From: Bryoerythrophyllum caledonicum
Taxonomy: Eukaryota; Streptophyta; Bryopsida; Pottiales; Pottiaceae
Assembly: GCA_963971425.1 (NCBI GenBank)
Contig: OZ020522.1
Location: 4,128,168-4,192,167, forward strand
DNA: 64,000 bases
Direction: 5' to 3'
The translations under genes were made by a program, and so were the position numbers. Positions within the stretch are counted from its first letter, which is position 1; every line of letters starts with the position of its first letter. A model generated the notes under the pieces. It was not told the DNA's origin, did no database searches, and saw only the letters and a list, made by a program, of their open reading frames with translations. Of this stretch, positions 42,665 to 53,344 are shown in pieces.

Positions 42665-45600
42665 GATGCCATGCGAAGGAGACTTTTCTCCCTCCACATC
42701 TACCAAGCCTCCAAGTCCTTCCAATTGGCTTAGTTTGCCAATTGTCTCCCTTTGCTGAGCTGTGTGTTCTCCCACGAACATATTCTCCACAGTCTCCTCC
42801 AAATCCTTCGTTTGGTGGGCCAATCCCCTACTTCGGCTCCCATCCTTCACTCCATGAAGATGATCCTCAGTCTTGAGTGTCGCGAAAAGATTCGCGGAGC
42901 CCCACATGTTCCATGGGTGAGGTGCCAAGGCCTTCTCGCCCCCAACCACTTTGCCTGTCACCTTGACAGAGACAAATGGTTCTCCGGCCGCCCGCAACTC
43001 ATAAGACCCCATGTAACCAGTAAAACTAGAAGCCATCCGCTTCTGTTCTGCCACTAGCAACGAAACGATCCACGTCAAGCAATTTAAGTCCATCGCTTGT
43101 CCAAGTAAAAATCGTCGTTGTTGCTCCGAGATCCCGGGCGCATCGGTAGTGCCCGTGGAAAATCCCATGGCTCTCTCCCGTTCATCCGCATTAGGCTCCA
43201 CCATCTCTTGAGACAAGGAATCCCACACAAGACCCGGGCCGTTATCCTTAAAGGCATACGACCGAGCAAAACTAACCAACGTGGGCAATGCCCTACGTGG
43301 TTCTCCTTTGCGGTTGACGACCGCCAAAGGTGCTTGGTCGTCATGATAAACGCGTCGTGGTGCCCTGTGAGGATCCAAAATATCACTCACGTAGACATCC
43401 GGCCGTTTAATTCGACCCACAGCGGACTGTAACAACTCTTGAGGTGCTAAATTCGTCCACCACAATCGTGGGCGATGTGCTCGCGATCCCACCGCAGCGG
43501 CATCCAACAACACGGACATACCCAGAGTCTGGTGTATGCGGTGCATGCCCTCTAATGTCCTCGACCTCGAGCTACTCATCACTGGTACATTCTCCACAAT
43601 GTAACCTGGTGGTCGCTTCTGAGAGGTTTGAAGCAAAGACAATACCCGAATCATATCATGAAACCGCGAAGAACGAGTGTCTTTCAACCCGTTTTGATGT
43701 CCAGCCATTGACAATCCTTGACATGGCCATCCCGCGATGACAAGGTCCACATGGCCAACACGTTGAATATCCTCTGCTAAAAGCAAAGCAATATCACCAA
43801 CAAGAGTAGAAAATGAAGTCTTGATGGCACTAGTGGCCAACAAGTTTGGAAATTGGGTCCTCAATCGCCGTGAATGCCGCTTAGCCACGTGCCTTGCTGC
43901 CTCATCAACATCTACGTAGATGTAGCGTTTGACCTTCATCCCTGCTTGCAGCACTGCCGCCAAGCCACTTCCAATCCCTCCGAACAACTCCAACAACACA
44001 ATACCATCCTCTGGTACCTTCCACCGAATGGTGGAAGTGTCTAGACGTGGGCCCAAGTCTTCGTCCACTCGAGAATCATCTTCCGCTTGTGGGAGTATCG
44101 AATGCTGCCAAACATCTTCAATGACCTGTGCCGCATCTTTCTGAAGTTGAGTCGTGGTCCTCGACGCTGCTTCTATGCCAGGTTGATACGTCTCTATATC
44201 TCCACCACTTGTGTCACCCACTTGGGCATCCATCTCGTGAAGTGTAGGAGTATCCATCGAGAAAGTATCACAACCCTTGTGAAACCATGATGGTCCCACA
44301 TCCATACCTCCTGAGAAGGCAAACACGTCTGCAAGATTGCCAGTCAGAACTCGAATAAAACGAGCTGGCAGCTGAGCCTTCCGCCCATCTCCTGCTTGCC
44401 ATCCTGGTCTATAACTTGCGGTTTCCTCCCAGAAATCCAAGGTGAACCCCATGGGGTATAGCACCGCCGAGCCCACCAAGACATCGTATGACTTGGCCTC
44501 CGTTACTATAGCTTTCACCTTCATAAAGCTTGCATCCTCGACATCATCTTCGTTGAGTCGTAAAATCAACTCCTCCTTTGTGATGCCTGTAGCATGCTCC
44601 GTACCCCCCATGGAAGTGCTAATTGTCCATGGACACTTCTCCAAAGTGTCCCTAGTCAAACCCAACCCCTCACGGGCAGATGCTCCCAGCATCAATGGTT
44701 GAGCTCCTGAATCCAAAAGCACTCGTCGAGGCACAAATACCCTCCCCTTGGGCCCAACAAGTTGGAAAATCCCCTGGGAGTTGTCAACCACCACCACACC
44801 AGGTGTAATGGATGACCTCTCGATTGCAGGTCTGGCGGCCATGGTCTTGACACGCATGGCTGCTGAAAGCAGCCCCTCCATGTTGTCCTCTTGACTCTTA
44901 TCCACCTCTCCTCCAACCACTTCCGTCTTCAACGCATTGACGCCCGTGGAGTCACCCAACTCACACATTTGAGCCGCCATCTTGAAGACCGCCGCTGCAT
45001 TGAAGCCCTCTTGTGACATCAATTTAGCAGAAAATAGTGAAGCCTCACAAACCACGTTTGCCGCTTCTCTCACCACCGTACTAGATGGCTCTACAATCCC
45101 AATGCTAGGGCGAGTTGTTGGCACCCCCCGACGCGTTGGAGGCACCATGGAAGATGTTGGCACCATCTCCTCCAACGTGAAAGACTCTGGCAATCGAGCT
45201 TGCCGGTTGTCCTTACCATGTTGAGGATCCAAGATTGGACTTGCTCCACGTGGAACCTCCTTGGTCACCGGTGTTTGACTCCGCGTAAGGGCATAAGCCT
45301 CCCGTGGGCCCCCCGTAATAGCAAGTGCCATGCCACTTAGCATATAGTCCCCGAATTCGTCATCATCGGGCCTAAACCCACCCCCAGCATGAAAACTAGG
45401 AGTGACTTGGGGCTTCTCACTCACTGAAGCAGCATTCGCGCTCATGGCCGCCATCTTGGCCTCCAACTCCGCAAATTTGGCCTTCCAACCTTTCTTGTCT
45501 CCTCCCGAAGACTTGGACTCCTTCTCCTTGTTGCTTGCCTTGGCTCCCTTGCCTCCAGAAGGTTTCAACTCAGGGTGAAGCTTCCAACACTTAGCCTCGG

Positions 45601-45802
45601 AATGTCCCTTGGCACCACAACCAGAGCAATAGCCACCGATTTGAGGTGTAGAGGACTTGCCTTCCTTGCAATCCTTCCTCAAATGCCCCGGTTTGCGACA
45701 ACTAAAGCATAATGCTTCAGTATCGGTGGCATAGGAGGGAACCGCAGCCTTGGCCACCTTGACTTTCTCAGGAACCTTCTCTTCTCGTTTGAGAAATCCC
45801 AT
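42659..45802 (-). CDS. Nucleocapsid knuckles, protease and DNMT3-like cytosine methyltransferase
   Basis: A 1,047-residue frame ending at TAG 42659-42661. Two CCHC knuckles (residues 32-45 and 59-72, both C-x2-C-x4-H-x4-C) are nucleocapsid-like. An aspartic protease active site 'VLLDSGAQPLMLG' lies near residue 365. From about 598 to 930 a complete, unpermuted C5 methyltransferase follows: motif I 'ELFGGIGSGLAA', motif IV 'GWPCQGLS' with the catalytic Cys, motif VI 'ENVPVM', motif VIII 'VGSRAHRPRLWWTNL', and motif IX/X 'ERERAMGF...RRFLLGQAMD'. The motif VIII wording is close to DNMT3/DRM (HRARYFWGNL). It would methylate cytosines, perhaps in newly copied element DNA. The ATG at 45802 overlaps the gag frame; gag-knuckle fusion was probably lost by an indel. 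Confidence 0.88.
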   Translation of the reverse strand: MGFLKREEKVPEKVKVAKAAVPSYATDTEALCFSCRKPGHLRKDCKEGKSSTPQIGGYCSGCGAKGHSEAKCWKLHPELKPSGGKGAKASNKEKESKSSGGDKKGWKAKFAELEAKMAAMSANAASVSEKPQVTPSFHAGGGFRPDDDEFGDYMLSGMALAITGGPREAYALTRSQTPVTKEVPRGASPILDPQHGKDNRQARLPESFTLEEMVPTSSMVPPTRRGVPTTRPSIGIVEPSSTVVREAANVVCEASLFSAKLMSQEGFNAAAVFKMAAQMCELGDSTGVNALKTEVVGGEVDKSQEDNMEGLLSAAMRVKTMAARPAIERSSITPGVVVVDNSQGIFQLVGPKGRVFVPRRVLLDSGAQPLMLGASAREGLGLTRDTLEKCPWTISTSMGGTEHATGITKEELILRLNEDDVEDASFMKVKAIVTEAKSYDVLVGSAVLYPMGFTLDFWEETASYRPGWQAGDGRKAQLPARFIRVLTGNLADVFAFSGGMDVGPSWFHKGCDTFSMDTPTLHEMDAQVGDTSGGDIETYQPGIEAASRTTTQLQKDAAQVIEDVWQHSILPQAEDDSRVDEDLGPRLDTSTIRWKVPEDGIVLLELFGGIGSGLAAVLQAGMKVKRYIYVDVDEAARHVAKRHSRRLRTQFPNLLATSAIKTSFSTLVGDIALLLAEDIQRVGHVDLVIAGWPCQGLSMAGHQNGLKDTRSSRFHDMIRVLSLLQTSQKRPPGYIVENVPVMSSSRSRTLEGMHRIHQTLGMSVLLDAAAVGSRAHRPRLWWTNLAPQELLQSAVGRIKRPDVYVSDILDPHRAPRRVYHDDQAPLAVVNRKGEPRRALPTLVSFARSYAFKDNGPGLVWDSLSQEMVEPNADERERAMGFSTGTTDAPGISEQQRRFLLGQAMDLNCLTWIVSLLVAEQKRMASSFTGYMGSYELRAAGEPFVSVKVTGKVVGGEKALAPHPWNMWGSANLFATLKTEDHLHGVKDGSRSRGLAHQTKDLEETVENMFVGEHTAQQRETIGKLSQLEGLGGLVDVEGEKSPSHGIQ

Positions 45803-46665
45803 GGCCGCTTCTCCTCCAATAAATTGATCTCAATTCTCTCGGACGTCTCGAACACAAATCTCAAAGTCGGTGGCTCACCCAATCGCAATGCCTCATTGCG
45901 AACTAATGTCTTCAGCTCCTTCTCTAAGATGCTGTACCAGTGCTGCACCGCTTGTTGTTCCGTGACTCCGTGAGTAGCAGAGATCAGTCTCCGCAATCTC
46001 GCATGAGCTTCTCGCAAGGATTCATCTCCTCCTCGCGCAAAAGACCTCAATGCCTTCATCTTATCCGCTCGTTGACCTTGATAGTCTCGACGGATCTGTG
46101 TGAAGAACATGGCCGTAGGGTTAAACGGAGGTGGAATAGCCACCGTTTCCATCGGTTGGCTCAAGTCCTCGGCACTACTTGTGCCCTCCTCCTACTTCCC
46201 CTTTCCCACACGTGATGGTACACTCGGCGCTCCGCCGAATACATCCGCATAATTCGGTGCATAGAAATCCCTCCATGCCAATATCTCCGTGAGGTGAGCC
46301 GCCTCGAATTCTCCATAATCCGCTAACGGAGCTCCTTCTAGACATCCAAATAACGCCCTCCACACCATGTAAGGGTTGAAGTTGGGGTTGCGAGACTTCT
46401 GGAGTTCACACCACATGGTGAACTCCCTCTTGAAGTCATCCGCTTCGATAGTGCCCGTGGCACCCGAAAACCGTCGCACCCCCCGTTCTCCTCCTCCTCC
46501 ATATGGTGAAGCCATCTCCTCCCAATCAAAAATTGATTGCAAAGGTTTTCTTGATGGGGAACTTGCACTACGTACCAAAGATTCCACCACAAACTCAAGT
46601 TCTTCTACTATCGGTTGAACCGTATCCTCCTCTTCCTTCGATTGAGTGGTAACTTCCTCCACCAC
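45679..46665 (-). pseudogene. Gag of the DNMT retrotransposon, with stop and frameshift
   Basis: A single frame from 46665 to 45679 is interrupted by one TAG at 46192-46194. It then overlaps the knuckle/methyltransferase frame by ~120 bases in a different phase. The N-terminal section has 'ASPYGGGGERGVRRFSG' and 'ADDFKREFTMWCELQKSR'. The section after the stop has the helical gag-type region 'AMFFTQIRRDYQGQRADKMK' and 'LREAHARLRRLISATHGVTE', as in Ty3/gypsy capsid proteins. The particle protein cannot be made as a continuous chain from this copy unless the stop and shift are bypassed. The stop context (AAG-TAG-GAG) is not a known readthrough signal. Confidence 0.7.
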
Positions 46666-46751
46666 TCGTTCACGAACGCCTACCGCAAATGGGGTGTTTC
46701 TCCGAGAGAAACCGGGCCCCTTCCACGTCTCCAGATTGAGAATTGGTTAGC

Positions 46752-47408
46752 TCAATCAAAGAAGCGCCATGCTTCATGAGTGCCCTTCTTCTCCGGAGGG
46801 TAGATGGTGGGTGGTACTTCCCAATCGAGTAGCTCCAAGGTGAGTGTGTCCCACACACTGCTGGCCCGCTCTCGCCACGTACCCACTTCCCACTGCCACG
46901 TAGTATGAAATACGAAGCCTTCACTCTCAAACTCGGTAAAGATGAGGGAGAACGTGGGCAATTGGTTCCCTCGGCGGAAATCCACCACCTCCACGGTGTA
47001 TCTTGACCCAACGTTCTTGAGGACAACGGCCTTCTCTCCAACCACAAGATCCACGGCTTCAACTTGGCCTCGTGCACGACAAAGAGGAGCTCGAACACCC
47101 TCCTTAGCCCGAAGCGCTCGAACTTTGCGCACCCCACCAAGTGAAGTCCAATACTTCACGGACTCTTCGCTTAGCACCTTCGTGCCTGGCTTTTGCAAGT
47201 CTTGAGTCCCGGTTCGAGACTTGGCTATAGGAGATAACTCAAAATCCCTACCACTAGAGCTTGCCTGGGAAGATGAAGATTTAACTTGCAAATCTTGGAG
47301 GCAAGTAATCAATTGACTAAGGGTTTCGGTGCTGATCTCTACCGTGGATGCACTAGACTCTTTTGATTCCTTCTGCTTTCCTCCACTATCCATGTCCCAT
47401 AAGCTCAA
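46752..47408 (-). CDS. N-terminal frame of the DNMT retrotransposon, function unknown
   Basis: A 218-codon frame immediately upstream of gag, on the same strand but in another phase. The N-terminus is Ser-rich and helical (STETLSQLITCLQDLQ). The middle has a compact hydrophobic/aromatic segment (VVGEKAVVLKNVGSRYTVEV, FVFHTTWQWEVGTW) suggesting a folded beta-rich domain that I do not recognise. It may be an extra element protein or the detached N-terminal part of gag; the 87 bases to the gag frame contain a stop in its own phase. Confidence 0.5.
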   Translation of the reverse strand: MSLWDMDSGGKQKESKESSASTVEISTETLSQLITCLQDLQVKSSSSQASSSGRDFELSPIAKSRTGTQDLQKPGTKVLSEESVKYWTSLGGVRKVRALRAKEGVRAPLCRARGQVEAVDLVVGEKAVVLKNVGSRYTVEVVDFRRGNQLPTFSLIFTEFESEGFVFHTTWQWEVGTWRERASSVWDTLTLELLDWEVPPTIYPPEKKGTHEAWRFFD

Positions 47409-47639
47409 TGCAACCCACTCTTTTTACGTGGTTGTATTAAGTGGGCTCACAATGGATGTTAGGGGAATGCTAGAATTTCACTTCTTGTTCACTATCATAT
47501 GCCACACTTAGCTCACGTGAAGCAACACATCAATAATGTGCACAACAATTTGATGAGAACAACCCAAAGTCTAGCCATTCATGATCCCCACAATCCAAAT
47601 TCCTAGCCGAAGTACAAGAGGAAAGCGACAATGTCACTC

Positions 47640-47880
47640 ACCATCCCATACCTCTACTAGTCACTCCCCAAAGGTGGCAAAGTGCAAGAAAAAGGTGACT
47701 ATGGCACCCAATATCCCACAACTCTTCCAATCACTCTCACAAGCAAATTGGCAAGGGTAAGAAGTGGGCAACAATGGTACCCACTATCCCACACCTTCAC
47801 CTCTTACAAGAATGACGAAGAGCAAGAAGAAGGTGACTATGGCACCCGCTCTCCCGCACTTTCACCACTTACTAACAAGA
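47640..47880. repeat. Imperfect tandem repeats in the retrotransposon leader
   Basis: A unit of roughly 80-85 bp containing GGTGACTATGGCACCC, a TCCC/CTATCCCACACC phrase and AAGARSAAG words occurs about three times with indels. It is untranslated leader sequence when read on the minus strand. Confidence 0.6.
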
Positions 47881-50039
47881 TGCATCATACAAACTTGTCA
47901 TTCCCCCAAACAACCGACTACCCCCTCCCTACACGGGTCCGGATACGTTACCTTGTTGAAATAGTCTTGGGCCTCCGAATAGCTACCACTAGCTACTCTT
48001 AAAGGAAACCCTAAGTCTAATCTATGCCTTATAATGCCTCGTACAAGAGGTCGGCCTTTCTCTAGAACTAAATAAGTTCTAGGATAACACCCTAAAATTC
48101 TAAGTGATCAAAATCACTAGAAATGAGCAGCTTTTGCACTAGAATGTGCACACAGCTATCCTATGAAAATGGAAGAAAGAAGTGTAGCTCAAGCCCTCTA
48201 TGGCACGAATACAACGCACAAGTTGTGTCCCCCAAATCTTAATGAATTCAAAATTGCAACGTTTACCTCGTGCCCCTTTTTCACCAACGCTTGCACGCCA
48301 TCACAGAACACCGTGTGTCCGTCATGTGAAACCCTCGCCTTCGTGCACACGCTCTTCTCCACATCCACCGAGACCTTCGCTGCTCATGCACCGGCCCTTC
48401 AGTCCTCAAGGATCCACGAACCCTCGCCCACCAGCTGCCTCAAGGCTCCCGTCAATGATGACAGACTGATCCTACTACTTGAGATTCTGCGTTCTCCTGC
48501 AAATTTGGTGGTGGTCGGTGATCTTCACATCGACGTGAGCCTCAACAAACTCTGCCACCTTTGCAACAAAGACCGCAATCTTCCTCAACTCTTGCGGTCG
48601 AGGCTCATGAGTCTATGGAGCTTGTCCCAACTTCAATGACTGAAGAGTTTTGGGTTAAGCGTTGCACCCAAACATCGGCAGCTTCCACATCGTCCAGTAC
48701 CGGCCGTCGTAGTACCCGGGGCTCCGGTGGTTGTGGCGTGATACTCCGTCCACGTTCACGTCAAACTCCAGGCACGGGTACGGTTCTGCTGGATTACACA
48801 CTCCGCCAGGTTGCTCCTGAAATCGGGAGGAGCGATTACTGATCAAGTCTGGTTGTACTCATCACCGCATCAGTTTCTTCCGACGCGCACATCAGGTCAA
48901 ATACTACCACTCATCACAGGATCGGGTTCTAGCTCGATTACCTCTGCTCTTGCAGACTGAATCCCACCTAGTACCAGGAGATATGAGTGCGCTAGCTACT
49001 TCTGGTTTCGGTGTCGGCGTACTAGATTCAACTCCTCTAGACTTCGGTGATACTAAATATCACCTCTGCTCTTGCGTACACGCAACCCTACGCAACACCG
49101 ACCTACACCTCGTGCACACGCTCTTTACACCCCGAGAGCTCCGCAGCAGGTGCACCCACTACCGAGACCGCCTCCTCTGTTTCGGGCTCTGCAGGGAAGG
49201 AGTCCAGGAGAAAGAATGCGCAATCTGTGAGCGTTCCGCTTCTGTGCCCACTGCCGGCTCTTACCTCTCTCTTTCTTTCTAGCTCTTCTCACCGAAACTA
49301 GGGTATGATAATAGGAGCAAGAACTCCGCACGTTTGTGCAGAAGATTGTACGCATTCAGTAGCTCCACTGCGCCCTCCTGCTATTGCCGAGCTTGACTCT
49401 GATCCGCGCTTCTCCCCGGGCACTTCACGTTGCTCGCTCTCGTACCGCTACCTCTCGTACCGCGGCCCCTGCCTTTCCCGGAACGGCCGCCAAACCCTCG
49501 CCCATGAACGCAAATAACGCCCTTGAAATTCGGAACCAGCGATTACTGATCACGTTCGGTCGTACTCATAACCACATCAGGTTTATGAGGTGAACAGCCT
49601 CTAATCGATAGCCAATGTAGATAAGGGAAGTCGGCAAAACAGATCCGTAACTTCGTTGCGTTGCACGTGCTGCCTGTATCGGCACTCGGGCAACTGAAAC
49701 TCCAGCTCGTGCAAAACCCGGGTCACCTCCTCCAGCGACCGGATCTTTGCACACACTTGCTCATCCGCAACAATCGTGCTGCAGCTGCTCCAGGAGCTTT
49801 CGTTTGAAGAACAAAAGCGTGCCTCCGAACCCGTCTCGTACATTCCAGTATCGAATAGCACTGGCGATGCAACGTCGCACAATGCTCCAACAGTGTTCGT
49901 TGCACTTTCTTCAAAGAGTATACTTGCAAGGGCGGCGAAACTTGCTGAAGTGGGGTCTACTGCCAGGGACTCCACCTTGATTGCTTCACTCCAGCACCAC
50001 GTCCACAACTCACTCCCCACCGTCTCACAAGATTCAAAG
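47881..50039. other. Retrotransposon leader with captured or unknown sequence
   Basis: Apart from the rbcS fragment at 48655-48850, no domain is recognised in this GC-richer stretch. One phrase (GCGATTACTGATCA... followed by GTACTCATCACCGCATCAG) occurs near 48832 and again near 49550, showing internal duplication. Several ~100-codon frames exist on both strands but resemble nothing I know. It may be host sequence taken up by the element. Confidence 0.4.
48655..48850 (-). pseudogene. rbcS: Fragment of a Rubisco small-subunit gene (rbcS)
   Basis: The minus strand encodes 'YPCLEFD' followed by '[18 protein letters not shown]'. The second phrase is the most conserved segment of plant Rubisco small subunits. 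Upstream, '[10 protein letters not shown]' in a neighbouring frame suits the preceding helix, showing a one-base shift. Beyond the final Cys a stop follows after two residues, and the rest of the protein is missing. The fragment sits in the leader of the DNMT retrotransposon, in the same orientation, so it looks like host sequence captured by the element. A simple insertion site coincidence cannot be excluded. Confidence 0.8.
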
Positions 50040-50470
50040 AAACCCTTCTAGGTGTATTAACTATCGTGGTTACACCCGTTGCCACGACATGATCTTTCTC
50101 AAGTAACAAATAAGTGATAAACACTCACAAATCACAACAAGTCAAGTCCATGCCACTCTTCAAGAGTGAAAACATGATATGGATGAGGCTAACGATGTGC
50201 AACACGCACACACCTTCACCTCATCACGTGGGAGACTCAACTTGAGAAAGATGAGTCTCCCTCAACCACACGTGGAGGTCACCCGGGTTCCAAGTCCCGA
50301 GATGAGGTGTCGAAAGACACCACGGTTGCCCTAGCCGCCACGCGGCACTAAACCTAACCCTAATCTCCCATTAGCACTAAGTCTTGGGCTCTCCGGTAAC
50401 TCCACAACTCTCTAGATGGTTTCTATCCGAATACCATCTATACAAACACCTCCATGCGCGGATCCTGACA
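50040..50470 (-). repeat. Possible 5' LTR of the DNMT retrotransposon
   Basis: Read on the minus strand it begins TGTCAGGATCCGCGC, a start typical of Ty3/gypsy LTRs, and continues through a stretch with hairpin potential (GTGGTGTCTTTCGACACC). The inner end was not fixed, no primer-binding site was recognised, and no matching 3' LTR was seen, so this is a weak call. Confidence 0.3.
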
Positions 50471-51437
50471 TTCTGATTGGGTATTTCTTCTCAAGCAAGT
50501 GTGTGTCAGTCAACAATTGCATGTAAATTTTCAATTAGTGTAGGAAATTTCAAATAGTCTGGTCTACACTATATTCACGGAACCGTGTAGCATCCAACAA
50601 TTCATCCATACTTTTGCCATCCATCAATTATAGCCATCACACTCTACAACACTTTAAATACTCCTACATTTGGCTGTTAGAATCTTCTCATCCCTCAAAT
50701 AAGTTATAATCATCTAAGTCATAATTGCTGCTCATTTATAACCTCTACTGACTTATAGCCTGTTCAAATGTGGAATCTTCGCTCGCTAACAACCTTCAAT
50801 AAATTGAGCCTCTACAAAGTTTTTACCACCTCCATCCACCAGCGCCATATAAATAACAATGGGTAGACAAATGTGCTAAAACTCACAAAATGACAGTAGA
50901 TACCTAAACCAAATGGAGTGGTTGCGGATTCAATTCTACCCAAACCAAATAGAGTGGTCACACATTCAATTTCTGGTTGTCAAATCTTCTCTCTATGTGA
51001 TAGAACTACCGCAATTTGCCAATACAACAACTCGTGTGCCACGGGAAAGGCCAAGAAAAAAAATAAAAAAATAAAAAAACTCACAAATTGACCATGTTCC
51101 CAACGGTCAACAAATTCTGGCGTGATTCTGCTATTGCGTGTCTATTGGCCGAATACGTACCCCAGCGGTAGAGACGCACACATATACTGATACAAATACG
51201 TATCTGCGGTAGACATAGCTTCCTGAAGCAACCTCACTTTGAATTCACTCTGAAGCAATCGCATGATCAGTCCTTCTCATCATTCCATGTTCAACTTCTT
51301 CACGTGAAAGAGGAGGAGGTGAAGCGATTGGAGTTCTGATCAGACAATTTGGTTACATCTGCAGGGGTTTAGGTTTTTAGGGTTTGCTCTTTCTTGGTGG
51401 GAATGGAGTAGGGTTTTGAGGGCGTAGGGTAAGCATC
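50471..51437. other. Intergenic DNA upstream of the membrane-protein gene
   Basis: No gene is recognised. The last few hundred bases should hold the promoter and 5' UTR of the gene starting at 51438. No clear TATA box is seen. Confidence 0.4.
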
Positions 51438-53344
51438 ATGCAGTTTTGCATTCGGTGCTCAGGGGCTACGGCGTGGTGCGGCCATTATGATGCTGTGCAG
51501 ACCTGCGCTATCCTGCTGCTGTACTTGCAGGTCAGTGAAATCGAGTTTGAAGGCCTGTGACCATGGATTTCGATGTGTTGCGGTCTTTCTTCATGTCGTA
51601 GGGTTTAATGAGAGGTGAGGAGTTGGGGAAGGAAATCTCACACATACTGAATCATCTGACTGAACGATTCTCTTCCTTTGTTTAAATCTTAGTTGCTGAG
51701 AATTGTTTGAATTAGGGTTGGAAATTCGAATTTGAAGGCATGAACATTTACTTTCGATGTGTTGCGGTCTTTCTTCATGTCGTAGGGTTTATGAGAGGTG
51801 AGGAGTTGGGGAAGGAAATCTCACACATACTGAATCATCTGATTGAACGATTCTCTTCCTTTGTTTTCATCTTAGTTGCTGAGAATTGTTTGAATTAGGG
51901 TTGGAAATTTGAATTTGAAGGCATGAACATTTACTGTGATGGTGGATTTCGATGTGTTGCGGTCTTTCTTCATGTCGTAGGGTTTATGAGAGGTGAGGAG
52001 TTGGGGAATGAAATTTCACACATACTGAAGAGTCTGATTGAAGGTCTGATTGAACGATTATCTTCCTCAGTTGCTGATAATTGTTTGATTTAGGGTTGGA
52101 TATGTGACTACTGCTTTGAGTTTGATTCTTTTACTATGATGTGTTGCGGTCTCGCTTGATGTGTTGAATACATCCTGGGGTTTGTGAGAGGTAGATAGTC
52201 CGATTGTTCGTGGCTTGTTTCTTGACTGGATGGTGGCTCTTTGGAAACAGGTGGGCTGTGCACTAGTGGGATCGTTTGGAGCTCTATACACCGGCATTCT
52301 GTTGGCCAACTTGGCACTCGCACTGTTCGCATTGATTGCAATTGAGAGCGGAAGCCAGAGCCTCGGTCGAGCTTATGCGGGGTTCTTGGCTGTGTCTCTC
52401 GTGCTTGATATCGCCTGGTTCATCCTCTTCACCAATGAAATCAGGTGAATATTGCCACAAGAGCTTCTAGCATGTAGAGTCATTTGTAAAGTCATCCAAG
52501 GTTACCCCTCTTTTTTTTATCCATAATGGAAGAGCCTAATGGTGCCTCGACTAGAATCCTTCAATTAACCTTGGTGGTCTCTCAACTCAAGTTATCGAAG
52601 TAGTTTTAGTCTTTTCTGAGAAAGAAGGAGAGGTCATGCTGAATCACGAATCTTAGTTGCTGATTATAGATTTCGCATTCATGTCAATTGACGGATTGAT
52701 TTTCTTTGGCAGGCACTTGTGGAACGGAACGCAGCTGGATAAGTTTGGAGCCTTCTCTGTGAAGCTAATGTTCTGGATGCAAGCCACGGGAAGTGGGCTG
52801 CGTTTCCTGTCGTCTTTTCTGTGGTGTCAGATGTACAGACTCGGTGCAATGTCAGGGTCTTCGACGGAGTCGCTGCAGCCTGTCGACTTTGATGCCAGGA
52901 ATTCCATTTTGAGTTCTTACGACATGGGCAACGTAAGGCTGGGAGACGACACGTTCGAGTCCGAGGCCATTGGAGGCTCCATATACGACCGGGCCGCCTT
53001 TGCTTCTCTTAATGACAGCTTCAGTCGTGAGGATGACCTTGACATCGAGGTACGCATAGAATTCACTACCTCACACAGATTATCTTGTTTCTTTAGGCTA
53101 GTGAGAAAGAATCAGACTAATTCTGGAATCGAATAGGGTCCAAGTCGGATTTATCGTAGATTTTGCTTCCTGATGCTTGATTTACTATGGTGAAAGAGTA
53201 GACTAATTGCTTTAGGATACGATAATCAATGTAGTTGCATGTAAGCTTCAGGAACTGATTGTTTGTGTGTGACAGAACAACGGCCACATGTCAGAGGACG
53301 AGAGCCAACTGCAGAGCCCACTCCTGCGGCACCACGAATCTTGA
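51438..53344 (+). CDS. Four-exon small membrane protein, AGTRAP-like (230 aa)
   Basis: Spliced model: 51438-51530, 52251-52444, 52713-53049, 53276-53344; introns GT-AG, frame continuous. Exon 1 encodes a short Cys-rich N-terminus (MQFCIRCSGATAWCGHYDAV). Hydrophobic segments follow at about residues 22-48, 47-70, 80-97 and 112-137, e.g. 'ILLANLALALFALIAIESG' and 'VSLVLDIAWFILFTNEI'. The layout and wording recall the type-1 angiotensin II receptor-associated protein family, whose plant members are uncharacterised membrane proteins. The C-terminal ~90 residues are polar, Ser/Asp-rich and probably cytosolic, ending in 'LLRHHES'. Family assignment is from pattern memory only; the gene structure itself is well supported by in-frame splicing. 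Confidence 0.75.
51575..52170. repeat. ~185-194-bp tandem repeats in intron 1
   Basis: The phrase GATGTGTTGCGGTCTTTCTT, followed by a shared ~150-bp segment (GAGAGGTGAGGAGTTGGGGA, then CTTCCTTTGTTT and TTAGGGTTGGA), starts near 51572, 51757 and 51951. A diverged partial copy lies near 52138. The array fills most of intron 1. Confidence 0.9.

Larger units (their letters stand above)
39500..50470 (-). mobile_element. Ty3/gypsy-type retrotransposon with DNA methyltransferase and PHD finger (~11 kb)
   Basis: Minus-strand order: possible 5' LTR, long leader, an N-terminal frame, gag, CCHC knuckles, aspartic protease, DNMT3-like C5 methyltransferase, in-frame TAG, RT, RNase H, integrase, PHD finger. 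RT-RNase H-integrase is the Ty3/gypsy order. The pol and methyltransferase frames are long and keep their catalytic residues, whereas gag has a stop and a frameshift. Retrotransposons carrying cytosine methyltransferases have been reported in dinoflagellates and charophyte algae; this is of that general kind. The LTRs could not be paired by eye, so the limits given are approximate. Confidence 0.8.

Noticed and set aside
46192..46194. The in-frame TAG within gag as a second programmed readthrough site
   Set aside because: Its context (AAG-TAG-GAG) fits no known signal and the same gag is also frameshifted downstream, so decay is simpler.
48163..50051. Several 70-160-codon plus-strand frames in the retrotransposon leader
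   Set aside because: No recognisable domain; some overlap the rbcS fragment on the opposite strand, showing they are not the coding strand there.
38990..50580. Inverted TGAATATAGTGTAGA motif at ~38994 and ~50572, and TGTAGACCA at ~39285 and ~50570, as ends of the DNMT element
   Set aside because: The matches are only 9-15 bases, target duplications do not agree, and no extended LTR similarity follows; left unresolved.
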